A DNA stretch of 64,000 nucleotides, from positions 62,001 through 126,000 of the forward strand of contig NZ_JAIQZA010000001.1 of NCBI RefSeq assembly GCF_020164485.1, given 5' to 3'. Below the pieces are notes generated by a model. That model made no database searches, was not told where the DNA came from, and saw only the letters and a list, made by a program, of their open reading frames with translations. Every line of letters begins with the position of its first letter. Position 1 is the first letter of the stretch. This DNA comes from Salegentibacter tibetensis (GTDB taxonomy: Bacteria > Bacteroidota > Bacteroidia > Flavobacteriales > Flavobacteriaceae). Position numbers and translations under genes: made by a program. Shown here piece by piece: positions 15,559 to 24,488 of the stretch.

Positions 15559-16878
15559 ATGAAAAAACTGATTATCGCAGGTTTCGCCATTGCCACTCTA
15601 GGCTTAACCAGCTGTAGTGAAGACGATGCTCCTACAGAACAACTTGCTAATTGTACCGATGGAATACAAAACGGTAACGAAACTGGTGTAGATTGCGGCG
15701 GGCCTTGTGCTCCTTGTGATGGAGGAAATGTAGGCGGAGAAACTCCGGTAGATGAAGATCTTTCCGGATTACTAACAGAAGACTTCACTTTAACGAATGA
15801 TGTTATCTGGGAAATAAACGGAAAGTTTGTAGTTGGTAATGGAGCAACCCTTACTATTGAACCAGGAACTATTATAAAAGGAGCAGAAGGAACAGGTTCT
15901 TTAGCTTCTGCACTTATTGTAGCTCAAGGTGGAAAAATTATGGCCGAAGGTACTGCTGAAGAGCCAATTGTTTTCACTTCTATTAATGACAACATTGAAC
16001 TTGGTCAAAAACAAGGATCTAACCTAGACGAAAATGACCGTGGTCTTTGGGGTGGAGTGTTAATTTTAGGATATGCACCAAGTTCTTTTGAAGGAGACTC
16101 TGAAGTATCTCAAATTGAAGGAATTCCTGCAGATGATGACTTTGGTAGATATGGTGGTAATGACCCTGAAGACAATTCAGGAGTTTTCAAATATGTATCT
16201 ATTCGTCACGGTGGGGCACTTATCGGTTCTGGTAACGAAATTAACGGACTTACAATGGGAGGTGTTGGTAACGGTACAGTTATCGATCACGTAGAAGTTG
16301 TAGGAAACGTAGATGATAGTTTTGAATGGTTTGGTGGTACCGTAAACTCCAGCAACCTTGTGGCATTCGCAGGTGGGGATGATGGTTTAGACGTTGATCA
16401 GGCTTATTCTGGAACTATTTCAAATGCATTGGTTATTCAAGGGGCAGAATCTGATCACGCATTAGAAATTGACGGACCAGAAGGCACCCTTGAAGGAGCT
16501 TTTGTAATGCAGGATGTAACTATCATTGGAGATCCAAACGCACCATCTGGGGAAATCGCAGATTTAAGAGACGGTGCAATGGGAGCCTTTAACAATATAT
16601 ATGTAAGAGGTTTCAACGATGTACAGGATGTAGAAATTGATGATGACGCATCTGCTGCAAACTATACAAATGGAAGCTTAAGCTTTTCTGCCTGGGAAAT
16701 TGTATTGCCAGAAGGTGTAGAGAGTGTTTCTGATATTTTTATTGATACTACAGGAAGTACAGATTTCTCCAGCGATGCTACTGAGTTTGCTACAGCTATA
16801 GAACAAGACCAGGAAACTGTAGGCGCAGACCTATCGGTTTTTGGATGGACCTTTGCTAGCTTCAGAGGCGCATTTTAA
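15559..16878 (+). CDS. secreted lipoprotein with Cys-rich module and beta-helix-like body
   Basis: A 439-residue surface or periplasmic lipoprotein: signal peptide with lipobox LTSC (C19), then acidic SEDD. Residues 32-53 hold the module CTDGIQNGNETGVDCGG plus PCAPC (C32, C46, C50, C53), which recurs in extracellular Bacteroidetes proteins. The rest is rich in G, D, N and V with repeated GGVGNGT/FEWFGG-like strands, consistent with a right-handed beta helix. No catalytic motif is recognised. It precedes a TonB receptor by 94 bases and lies opposite a PhoBR-like pair, so it probably helps bind or release a nutrient at the cell surface, perhaps phosphate-containing. Confidence 0.75.
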   Translation: MKKLIIAGFAIATLGLTSCSEDDAPTEQLANCTDGIQNGNETGVDCGGPCAPCDGGNVGGETPVDEDLSGLLTEDFTLTNDVIWEINGKFVVGNGATLTIEPGTIIKGAEGTGSLASALIVAQGGKIMAEGTAEEPIVFTSINDNIELGQKQGSNLDENDRGLWGGVLILGYAPSSFEGDSEVSQIEGIPADDDFGRYGGNDPEDNSGVFKYVSIRHGGALIGSGNEINGLTMGGVGNGTVIDHVEVVGNVDDSFEWFGGTVNSSNLVAFAGGDDGLDVDQAYSGTISNALVIQGAESDHALEIDGPEGTLEGAFVMQDVTIIGDPNAPSGEIADLRDGAMGAFNNIYVRGFNDVQDVEIDDDASAANYTNGSLSFSAWEIVLPEGVESVSDIFIDTTGSTDFSSDATEFATAIEQDQETVGADLSVFGWTFASFRGAF

Positions 16879-16972
16879 AAATATAAAAGCATAATTCAAG
16901 TAAAGCTTTTCAAATTGCTCGCCTTTTAAAAGGGCGAGCAATTTAGTATTAAGATTTTTAATCTAAATTTAT

Positions 16973-19804
16973 ATGAAAACCCAATTTTCACTAGTTTTAA
17001 TTTTTTGTTTATTCATAAGTTTTGCACAGGCACAAACCGGAAAGATTGCCGGGACCATTTACGATGTTGAAGTTAACGATGTAATGCCTTTTGCAAATGT
17101 TTCCATTAAGGGAACAAATACCGGGACCACTTCAGACTTTGAAGGGGATTTCAGTCTGAATGCCGAACCCGGCACTTATACGGTTGTTTTTTCCTTTGTG
17201 GGCTACGAAACTGTAGAAGTAACCGATGTTGTTGTAGAAGAAGGAGAAATTGCAACCCTTAATGTAGAGATGAAATCTTCTGCCGGGGCTTTAGATGAAG
17301 TTGTAATTACTACAACGACTGCCCGGGATACTGAAGCGACTGTACTAAATATGCAAAGAAATGCCATAAACCTTACTGATGGGCTTTCTTCTCAAAGTTT
17401 TGATAAAATTGGAGCAGGAGAAGTTTCTTCAGCAGTAAAAACAATCCCAGGAGTATCTGTTCAGGGTGGAAAATATGTTTATGTAAGAGGTTTAGGTGAC
17501 CGTTACACGAAATCTATCTTAAATGGGATGTCGGTTCCCGGTCTGGATCCAGATCGTAATACCTTGCAGATGGATATTTTCCCAACTAACATTCTTGATA
17601 ATATAATGGTGGTAAAATCACTTACCGCGGATAATCCTGCCGATTTTACCGGGGGAATGGTAAATATCATCACTAAAGATTTCCCAAGCCGTGAAGAATA
17701 TAGTGTCTCAATTGGCGGCACCTATAACCCATCTATGCACTTTAATTCAGATTTCCTTCAATATGATGGCGGCGGAACAGATTTCCTTGGTTTTGATGAT
17801 GGCACAAGGGATCGTCCGGTTAATAGAAGCCAGGCTTTTCCGAGACCTTTCGATAATGATGGAGCTCTCACAAGACTTACCGAACGTTTTAACCCAACTT
17901 TAGGAGGTACAAGACAACAAAATAATATGGATTTTAGTGTTGGTTTTACCGCAGGTAACCAGTATGATGTTGGCGAAAAAAACAATAAACTGGGATATTT
18001 TGCATCGCTTTCTTATAAGAATACTTCAGAGTATTTTGAAGATTTTGAAAATAATTCCTGGTTAAAACCAAGGGAGACCTCAGAGTTCGAAATGCGACCA
18101 TCCAGATTATTAAGCGGTGATGTTGGAAAAGAAAATACTTTAATAAGTGCGTTAACCGGACTTGCATTTAAAACTGAAAAATCTAAATACCAGCTTAATT
18201 TGCTTCATATCCAAAATGGGGAATCTACAGCCGGTAATTTTGAAGAGCAAATTCTTATTGCTGATGCTATAACAGTTTTTAGAGATAACCTGGAATATAC
18301 ACAGCGTTCTATTACCAATGCTTTATTAAGCGGAAAACACACCAACGAAGATGCGAGCTGGACTACCGAGTGGAAACTTTCACCCAGCCTTGCCCGCGTT
18401 AATGATAAAGATGTGCGAATTACTGCGTTTGAATTTAACCCAAGCAACAATACCTTTAGTATACGTCCCAGCTCATCTGAAAGTCCTACAAGAATATGGC
18501 GAGACCTGGAGGAAATAAACCTTGCTGGAAGTGTAGACCTTACAAAAAAGCATCAGCTTCTTGGAAGAGATGCAAATCTTAAATTTGGAGGAGGCTACAC
18601 CTACAAACAAAGGGATTTCTCTATAGATCAATACCAAATTCTTATTCAGGGCTCTATTAGCCAGAATTTTGGAGGAGATCCTAACCAGGTGCTTGCCCCG
18701 GGGAACATCTGGACTCCAGAGAACCAGGCAGGATCTTATATAAACGGATTCTACGAGCCTGCAAACACTTACGATGCTTATAACACCAATGCTTCGGCAT
18801 ATGTTTCAGAAGAATTTAATGTAACCGAAAACCTAAAAGCCATTCTGGGTGTAAGACTGGAAAAATTCGATCAGTTCTATACAGGGCAAAATAACCTTGG
18901 GGATTTAATTTTGGAAAATGAACACCTTATAGATAGAACAGATCTTTTTCCTTCAGCAAACTTTATTTACAGTCTCAATGAAGATGCTAACCTAAGACTT
19001 TCTTATGGTCGTTCTACAGCCAGGCCTTCTTTTAAAGAAGCTTCAATTGCCCAAATTTACGATCCCTTAACCAACAGGACTTTTATTGGTAATATAGATT
19101 TGCAACCTACTTATGTAGATAATATTGACGCCCGTTACGAACTTTATGGCGATGATGCCCAGCTTTTTGCTGTAAGTGCTTTTTATAAGAGGTTTACAGA
19201 TCCTATTGAGCTTTCTGTTTTTAGCGATTTTTCAGCAGATAACTTTCAGCCAAGAAACGTTAACGATGCAACAGTAATGGGAGCAGAAATAGAAATGAGA
19301 AAGAATTTTGGATTTATTACTGATGGACTTAAAAAACTAAGCGCTAACCTGAATGTTTCTTTAATAGATTCCAGGGTAGAAATGGATAGAAGTCCAAGTG
19401 GGGAATTTGAATCCAGACGACGTAACCTTAGACCCGGCGAAGAATTTGACGGTACAAGACAATTACAGGGTCAGTCTCCATTTTTGTTAAATGCAGGTTT
19501 TGATTATACCGACCCGGAAAGTGGTTGGCAAGCCGGTATTTTTTACAATACCCAGGGCAAAACCCTGGAACTTGTTGGCTTAGGAACCGTTCCAGATGTT
19601 TACACGATGCCTTTCCACAGCCTTAATTTTAATTTGAATAAGTCTTTTGGAGAAGAAAAGAATTCTACGATCTCTTTAAAGGTTTCCAATATGCTGGGAG
19701 ATGATATTGAGAGCAGATTCCAGTCTTTTGAAGCAGAAGACCAGATATTTTCTTTAAGAAAACCTGGCACTCCAATCTCATTGAGTTACAGTTATAAATT
19801 CTAG
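16973..19804 (+). CDS. TonB-dependent outer-membrane receptor
   Basis: A 943-residue protein with a cleavable signal peptide (ends FAQAQ, about residue 21), an N-terminal carboxypeptidase-D-like regulatory domain (about 22-105, GTNTGTTSDFEGDFSL), a plug domain (about 120-235, IPGVSVQGGKYVYVRGLGDRY) and a C-terminal 22-strand-type barrel ending in aromatic F (SYSYKF). Such receptors import large or scarce substrates with TonB-ExbBD energy. No SusD-like partner is present; the adjacent partner is the upstream lipoprotein. A strong terminator follows. Confidence 0.92.
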   Translation: MKTQFSLVLIFCLFISFAQAQTGKIAGTIYDVEVNDVMPFANVSIKGTNTGTTSDFEGDFSLNAEPGTYTVVFSFVGYETVEVTDVVVEEGEIATLNVEMKSSAGALDEVVITTTTARDTEATVLNMQRNAINLTDGLSSQSFDKIGAGEVSSAVKTIPGVSVQGGKYVYVRGLGDRYTKSILNGMSVPGLDPDRNTLQMDIFPTNILDNIMVVKSLTADNPADFTGGMVNIITKDFPSREEYSVSIGGTYNPSMHFNSDFLQYDGGGTDFLGFDDGTRDRPVNRSQAFPRPFDNDGALTRLTERFNPTLGGTRQQNNMDFSVGFTAGNQYDVGEKNNKLGYFASLSYKNTSEYFEDFENNSWLKPRETSEFEMRPSRLLSGDVGKENTLISALTGLAFKTEKSKYQLNLLHIQNGESTAGNFEEQILIADAITVFRDNLEYTQRSITNALLSGKHTNEDASWTTEWKLSPSLARVNDKDVRITAFEFNPSNNTFSIRPSSSESPTRIWRDLEEINLAGSVDLTKKHQLLGRDANLKFGGGYTYKQRDFSIDQYQILIQGSISQNFGGDPNQVLAPGNIWTPENQAGSYINGFYEPANTYDAYNTNASAYVSEEFNVTENLKAILGVRLEKFDQFYTGQNNLGDLILENEHLIDRTDLFPSANFIYSLNEDANLRLSYGRSTARPSFKEASIAQIYDPLTNRTFIGNIDLQPTYVDNIDARYELYGDDAQLFAVSAFYKRFTDPIELSVFSDFSADNFQPRNVNDATVMGAEIEMRKNFGFITDGLKKLSANLNVSLIDSRVEMDRSPSGEFESRRRNLRPGEEFDGTRQLQGQSPFLLNAGFDYTDPESGWQAGIFYNTQGKTLELVGLGTVPDVYTMPFHSLNFNLNKSFGEEKNSTISLKVSNMLGDDIESRFQSFEAEDQIFSLRKPGTPISLSYSYKF

Positions 19805-19831
19805 ATATTGAAGTTTAATTTGAATTAGCCC

Positions 19832-19862
19832 AAAAAGGCTGCCCTCACCGGCAGCCTTTTTT
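19832..19862 (+). terminator. intrinsic terminator after TonB receptor
   Basis: AAAAAGGCTGCC pairs with GGCAGCCTTTTTT around CTCACC, with a T-run. It separates the receptor from the T9SS-domain gene, which has its own promoter box. Confidence 0.88.
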
Positions 19863-19920
19863 AATAAAAAATTAATATTAAATACACAATATTTCTGGCA
19901 TCGTTTTTGAATTTTTATTG

Positions 19921-19928
19921 TAGTTTTG
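19921..19928 (+). promoter_or_regulatory. promoter -7 element of T9SS-domain gene
   Basis: TAGTTTTG fits TAnnTTTG. Its position shows that the in-frame ATG at 19926 lies inside the promoter, so translation should begin at 19950. Confidence 0.55.
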
Positions 19929-19949
19929 TATAAACCTCGATTAAAAAGA

Positions 19950-20294
19950 ATGAAGCAATATTACCTTTATACTTTCATATTAGTTGTTTTCCTCACATTC
20001 TCCGCACCTAATGCGGTGTTTGCTCAGGATACTACCAGCTCGGGGAATAAAACCGAAATTCCAATAGAGGGTTTATCTATTTATCCAAATCCGGTTACCA
20101 ACGGAAAAGTTTATATTAGCACTTCGCAAAATAAAGAAAAGGATATCCAGATTTTTAATGTTCTGGGCAAACCTGTTCAACGCACTAAATTAAGAGGAAG
20201 GGAGCTTGATGTTTCTAACCTTAGCGCAGGAATCTATATTTTAAAAATCAAAGAAGAAAGAGCCACCGCCACCCGAAAATTGGTGGTTAGATAA
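19950..20294 (+). CDS. small secreted protein consisting of a T9SS type A sorting domain
   Basis: A 114-residue protein: signal peptide (about 1-26, ending VFAQ), a 14-residue linker, then a type IX secretion sorting domain from about 41 to 114 (GLSIYPNPVTNGKVYIS, FNVLGKPV, LSAGIYILKI, KLVVR end). There is no cargo domain between signal and sorting domain, which is unusual because the domain normally sits at the end of large secreted enzymes. It may be anchored to or released from the surface as a filler or structural protein. Start chosen from the promoter box position. Confidence 0.85.
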   Translation: MKQYYLYTFILVVFLTFSAPNAVFAQDTTSSGNKTEIPIEGLSIYPNPVTNGKVYISTSQNKEKDIQIFNVLGKPVQRTKLRGRELDVSNLSAGIYILKIKEERATATRKLVVR

Positions 20295-20350
20295 ATTATC
20301 ATTTCCACAGGCATTTCTTAACTTCGTATTTCAAAATTTTATCCACGAGA

Positions 20351-21328
20351 ATGTTATCTGAAAGAATTTTTAATATTTCTAATCAGAAAGATTTTAACGA
20401 AATCACGCTCGAAGTATTTTCTTATCAGTTTCAACAAAATAAAGTTTACCGGGAATTTTGCCAGTTATTAAAGCGCAATCCAGAAAACGTTTCAACAATT
20501 GAACAAATTCCATTTCTACCCATTGAATTCTTTAAAAAGAAGAAGGTAATTTCTTCGAAAAATCCGGTTGAGATCATTTTTACCAGTAGCGGCACAACCG
20601 GTGCAACAACCAGTAAACATTACGTGACTGATTTAAATGTTTATGAAGAAAGCTTTTTGAAAGCTTTTGAGCTGTTCTACGGAAAACCCGAGGAAATGGT
20701 CATTCTAGCGCTTTTACCTTCTTATCTTGAACGCCAGGGTTCTTCTTTAATTTATATGGCTAACAGCCTGATTAAACTCAGCAGATACCCTGAAAGCGGA
20801 TTTTATCTGGATGATCTTGAAAGCCTCCAAAAGAAGCTTTTAGCATTAGATAAAAGCGGCAAAAAGATTCTACTGCTTGGTGTTTCCTTTGCCCTACTCG
20901 ATTTAGTTGAAACTTACAATTTCAACTTAAAGAATACTACTATTATGGAAACCGGCGGAATGAAAGGCAGGCGCAAAGAAATGATTCGGGAAGAGTTGCA
21001 TCAAATACTTTCCAAAGGTTTTGGGGTAGAGAAAATTCACAGCGAATACGGGATGACCGAATTACTTTCACAGGCTTATTCAAAAGGGGATGGAGTTTTT
21101 GATACACCGCCCTGGATGAAAATCCTAATCCGTGATCCTGAAGATGCACTCAGTTACCTACCAAAGAGCAAGACAGGCGGAATTAACGTAATTGATCTGG
21201 CCAATTTTAACTCTTGTTCATTTATTGCTACCCAGGACTTAGGCAAAAAAAGTCAGAATAATCAAACAGAAATTCTCGGAAGATTTGATAATAGTGATAT
21301 TCGAGGCTGCAATCTTCTAGTCTTGTAA
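20351..21328 (+). CDS. LuxE/PaaK-like acyl-protein synthetase
   Basis: A 325-residue member of the adenylate-forming superfamily. The ATP/AMP-binding P-loop FTSSGTTGATTSKH is at residues 77-90, preceded by the PFLPIEFFKKKKV segment typical of the LuxE domain, and TGGMKGRRKEM and HSEYGMTELLSQAY follow as adenylate-contact motifs. LuxE activates fatty acids as acyl-AMP and passes them to a cysteine. Here the natural acyl substrate and partner are unknown; no lux genes are nearby. It is a single gene. Confidence 0.82.
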   Translation: MLSERIFNISNQKDFNEITLEVFSYQFQQNKVYREFCQLLKRNPENVSTIEQIPFLPIEFFKKKKVISSKNPVEIIFTSSGTTGATTSKHYVTDLNVYEESFLKAFELFYGKPEEMVILALLPSYLERQGSSLIYMANSLIKLSRYPESGFYLDDLESLQKKLLALDKSGKKILLLGVSFALLDLVETYNFNLKNTTIMETGGMKGRRKEMIREELHQILSKGFGVEKIHSEYGMTELLSQAYSKGDGVFDTPPWMKILIRDPEDALSYLPKSKTGGINVIDLANFNSCSFIATQDLGKKSQNNQTEILGRFDNSDIRGCNLLVL

Positions 21329-21439
21329 TTTTTATTTACTTAACACCAGCCAATAAAAACCTAAATATCAATTATTTATAGTTAAAGTATGCTAAAGTCT
21401 GTAAATTTTCAAGGCTTCTATCGACTTAATAAATGTAAG

Positions 21440-21547
21440 ATGAAATTTGAATAAATTGAATTGATCTTACAGGCTAAGTGAAATTTTTTCATATTAGATT
21501 GGTTAGTTAGTTGCAAGCCCCATAGACCTCGTGTTTATGGGGCTTTG
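21440..21547 (+). ncRNA. candidate small RNA ending at a terminator
   Basis: A 240-base gap between convergent genes holds ATTGGTTAGTTAGTTGC directly followed by a long 10-bp hairpin and a short T-rich end. The hairpin could serve both neighbours, but the conserved-looking segment before it is not explained by either gene. No promoter box is certain (TTGAATAAATTGAATTGATC is near 21448). Existence of an RNA is inference. Confidence 0.25.
21515..21546. terminator. bidirectional hairpin between LuxE-like gene and tyrS
   Basis: AAGCCCCATA (21515-21524) pairs with TATGGGGCTT (21536-21545). It lies between the ends of two convergent genes and is flanked by T/A stretches. Confidence 0.7.
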
Positions 21548-21570
21548 TAATTTTATAAACTCACTTAAAA

Positions 21571-22866
21571 CTATACCACTCTAATTATATAGGTGTTCTT
21601 TTTCCCTTTATTAATAATTACATACTTATCATTAATAAGATCCTGTGCAGTAATGGTGTAATCTTCTTTTACTTTTTCCTTATTTACAGAAACCGAATTC
21701 TCTTTCAGTGCCCTTCTGGCTTCCCCATTGGATTTCAGGAAATCGGTTTTAGCCGATAAAGCTGCGATCATATCAAGTCCGTTTTCAATTTCAGCTTTAG
21801 CTACTTCAGCTTGAGGAACACCTTCAAAAACATCTAGAAATGTAGCTTCATTTAAGGATTTTAGATCTGCAGCGGTACTTTTCCCAAAGAGCACTTCAGA
21901 AGCTTTTACTGCATTCTCATAATCGTCACGGGAGTGAACCATTACTGTAATTTCTTCGGCTAAAGTTTTCTGAAGCACACGTAAATGTGGTGCTTCTTTA
22001 TGTTCTTCAACAATCTTTTCTATTTCGGCTTTACTTAGTAAAGTGAATATCTTTATATATTTTTCAGCATCAACATCACTGGTATTTAACCAGTATTGGT
22101 AGAATTTGTAGGGAGAAGTTCGGTTTGGATCTAACCAAACATTTCCACCTTCAGTTTTTCCAAATTTAGTCCCGTCGGCTTTTGTTATTAAAGGACAGGT
22201 TAAGGCATATCCTTTCCCATTCCCAATACGGCGAATCATCTCGGTACCGGTAGTAATATTCCCCCACTGGTCGCTTCCGCCCATTTGTAACGTACAGTCA
22301 TTTTCCCTGAACAAATGCAGAAAATCATAACCCTGTACCAATTGGTAAGTAAATTCGGTAAAAGACATACCTTCAGCAGCATCAGAAGACAAACGCTTCT
22401 TCACCGAGTCTTTGGCCATCATATAATTTACCGTAATATGCTTACCGACATCTCGAATAAATTCCAGGAAACTGAAATTTTTCATCCAGTCGTAATTATT
22501 CACCATTGCGGCAGCATTTTCCTCTTCGTTTCCAAATTCTAAAAACTTAGAAAGTTGGTTTTTTATAGCCTGCTGGTTGTGGTGCAGAGTCTCTTCATCA
22601 AGTAAGTTTCGTTCTGCAGATTTCCCCGACGGATCGCCAATCATTCCTGTAGCACCCCCAATTAAAGCATAAGGTTTATGCCCGCAAAGCTGAAAATGCC
22701 TAAGCATCATCACGCTAACCAGGTGTCCAATATGCAAGGAATCTGCCGTGGGGTCTATCCCAACATAAGCAGCGCGCATACCTTCTTTTAAATGTTCTTC
22801 AGTGCCAGGCATTACATCGTGCAACATGCCTCTCCAGGTAAGTTCTTCTACAAAATTCTTATTCAT
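21571..22866 (-). CDS. tyrS: tyrosine--tRNA ligase
   Basis: Class I aminoacyl-tRNA synthetase charging tRNA-Tyr. The ATP-binding signature HIGHL is at residues 45-49 and the second signature reads KFGKTEGG (KMSKS equivalent) near 230; the C-terminal S4-like RNA-binding domain ([13 protein letters not shown]... [10 protein letters not shown]) ends the protein. The ATG at 22866 gives 431 residues, the usual length; an upstream in-frame ATG at 22908 would add 14 unlike residues and lies beyond the promoter box. It ends facing the LuxE-like gene. Confidence 0.95.
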   Translation of the reverse strand: MNKNFVEELTWRGMLHDVMPGTEEHLKEGMRAAYVGIDPTADSLHIGHLVSVMMLRHFQLCGHKPYALIGGATGMIGDPSGKSAERNLLDEETLHHNQQAIKNQLSKFLEFGNEEENAAAMVNNYDWMKNFSFLEFIRDVGKHITVNYMMAKDSVKKRLSSDAAEGMSFTEFTYQLVQGYDFLHLFRENDCTLQMGGSDQWGNITTGTEMIRRIGNGKGYALTCPLITKADGTKFGKTEGGNVWLDPNRTSPYKFYQYWLNTSDVDAEKYIKIFTLLSKAEIEKIVEEHKEAPHLRVLQKTLAEEITVMVHSRDDYENAVKASEVLFGKSTAADLKSLNEATFLDVFEGVPQAEVAKAEIENGLDMIAALSAKTDFLKSNGEARRALKENSVSVNKEKVKEDYTITAQDLINDKYVIINKGKKNTYIIRVV

Positions 22867-22884
22867 AATTCCAATACTTTTACT

Positions 22885-22892
22885 CAAAAATA
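22885..22892 (-). promoter_or_regulatory. promoter -7 element of tyrS
   Basis: Read leftward this is TATTTTTG, matching TAnnTTTG, 18 bases before the ATG at 22866. It supports that start over the one at 22908. Confidence 0.5.
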
Positions 22893-22937
22893 GCCGTAAA
22901 GATACCATAAACTCTTATTTTTCCTAAGTGCTTTTGG

Positions 22938-22945
22938 TATATTTA
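22938..22945 (+). promoter_or_regulatory. variant promoter -7 element of epimerase gene
   Basis: TATATTTA differs from TAnnTTTG only at the last base. It ends four bases before the ATG at 22950, again predicting a leaderless transcript. Confidence 0.4.
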
Positions 22946-22949
22946 CCAA

Positions 22950-23963
22950 ATGATTTTAGTAACAGGCGGCACTGGACTGGTGGGTTCTCATTTATTGCTG
23001 AACTTATTAAAAGCCGGTAAAAAAGTTAGGGCCCTTCATAGAAAAAACAGCGACCTCGCTGCGGTTGAGCATGTTTTTAATTATTATACTTCTACTGAAG
23101 AAGCAGCTACGTTATTTCAACAAATTGAATGGTTTGAAGCCGATATCACCAACGTACCACAACTCAACAAAGCTTTTGAAAATATAAAGTATGTTTACCA
23201 CTGTGCCGCGCTGGTCTCTTTTAATCCTGCAGATGATAAAAAACTACGAAAAATAAATATTGAGGGCACCGCAAACATCGTAAACCTTTGTATTGCTTTT
23301 AAAGTTGAAAAACTATGCTATGTAAGTAGTGTTGCTGCGCTTGGCAAAAGTTTAGAGAATAAAGAAATCACAGAACGTGCAATATGGAATCCCGAAGAGG
23401 ATCACAGCGATTATGCAATTTCTAAATACGGCGCTGAAATTGAAGCCTGGCGGGGTACGCAAGAAGGCGTCCCAACCGTAATTGTAAAACCGGGAGTTAT
23501 TATTGGTCCGGGATTCTGGGAAGAAGGAACCGGTCAAATTTTTTCTAAAGTTGATAAGGGAATTAGCTATCATTTCCCTAAAATATCCGGATTTGTAGGG
23601 GTACACGATGTAGTAAGTGTGATGCAAAAACTTATGCAGACTGAAATTAAAAATGAAGCCTATATCCTTGTTTCAGAAAATCTTAGTTTTAAATCGGTTT
23701 TTGAGAGAATCGCAACAGAACTGGAGAAACCAAAACCTAAAAAAGCACTCAAAAAATGGATGCTCTGGTTAGCCTGGTTTTTTCAGAAAATAGGCGGTTT
23801 TTTTGGTGCAAAAAGGCAAATTACCAGGAATACCGTAAATACTTTATTTCAGCCCTCCAGATATAGTAACCAAAAAATCAAGGAAAGTCTTGGTTTTGAA
23901 TTTACTCCTATGAAAGACGGGATTTCAGAAACTGCTAAATATTATCAAAAAGATCACTCCTGA
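22950..23963 (+). CDS. NAD-dependent epimerase/dehydratase family protein
   Basis: Extended SDR protein of 337 residues. The cofactor motif TGGTGLVG is at residues 5-12, and the catalytic tyrosine-lysine pair YAISK near residue 154-158, with CYVSSVAALGK before it. The C-terminal part contains a basic and aromatic segment (KKWMLWLAWFFQKIGGFFG) that may associate with the membrane. Substrate unknown; relatives include dihydroflavonol reductase-like and hopanoid-associated epimerases. Its last 10 bases overlap the end of the convergent lipoprotein gene. Confidence 0.83.
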   Translation: MILVTGGTGLVGSHLLLNLLKAGKKVRALHRKNSDLAAVEHVFNYYTSTEEAATLFQQIEWFEADITNVPQLNKAFENIKYVYHCAALVSFNPADDKKLRKINIEGTANIVNLCIAFKVEKLCYVSSVAALGKSLENKEITERAIWNPEEDHSDYAISKYGAEIEAWRGTQEGVPTVIVKPGVIIGPGFWEEGTGQIFSKVDKGISYHFPKISGFVGVHDVVSVMQKLMQTEIKNEAYILVSENLSFKSVFERIATELEKPKPKKALKKWMLWLAWFFQKIGGFFGAKRQITRNTVNTLFQPSRYSNQKIKESLGFEFTPMKDGISETAKYYQKDHS

Positions 23964-24487
23964 TCTCTCGAGATTGGCTCCGGCAAACTGTCGTTTTCAA
24001 TTCTTAAAGAATCCTTTTCCTGGATTAGCGAATCTGAAATCTCATCTACCCTATTTTCCATTTCAGGATCCAAAGAGTCTTTTGTGCCAATTGAATCCCG
24101 CTTGGCCTCGGCAATAGAATCTTTAACACGTCTTTCTTGTTGTTGAAGGGTATCCAGTTTAACTTTCATTCTTTCAAAGCCCTGTTTGACGCTATCGTAA
24201 ATACGTTGGTAGATTTCATAATTATCGGCATAATAATCGTTGCTGTGTTTAAACTGAACACTATCTATATCGTATTTCTCAAAAATGTACTCTTTTCCTT
24301 TGATCCCGGTATTTTCAAAGATTCGTTTACTAAAATTCCGTGCCGATTGCATTAGTGAAATTTCAGTGATGATATCTACCATTTTATCTTCCGGGATAAG
24401 GTCATCTGGCCTTTCAGATTTTTCAATATCCTGGCAAGCGGCAAATGCCACGCTTACAAAGAATAACAAAAAGAGTTTTTTAAACAT
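23954..24487 (-). CDS. DUF4296 domain lipoprotein
   Basis: A 177-residue lipoprotein. The signal peptide MFKKLFLLFFVSVAFAAC has its lipobox Cys at about residue 18. The DUF4296 region follows (PDDLIPEDKMVDIITEISLM, about 27-46) with the helical block QFKHSNDYYADNYEIYQRIY. The C-terminal 60 residues are a highly charged coiled-coil-like tail of D, E, K, R and S. Function unknown; the family is confined to Bacteroidetes. A longer reading upstream lies in pyrC. It follows pyrC after one base in the same leftward operon. Confidence 0.8.
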   Translation of the reverse strand: MFKKLFLLFFVSVAFAACQDIEKSERPDDLIPEDKMVDIITEISLMQSARNFSKRIFENTGIKGKEYIFEKYDIDSVQFKHSNDYYADNYEIYQRIYDSVKQGFERMKVKLDTLQQQERRVKDSIAEAKRDSIGTKDSLDPEMENRVDEISDSLIQEKDSLRIENDSLPEPISRDQE

Positions 24488-24488
24488 A

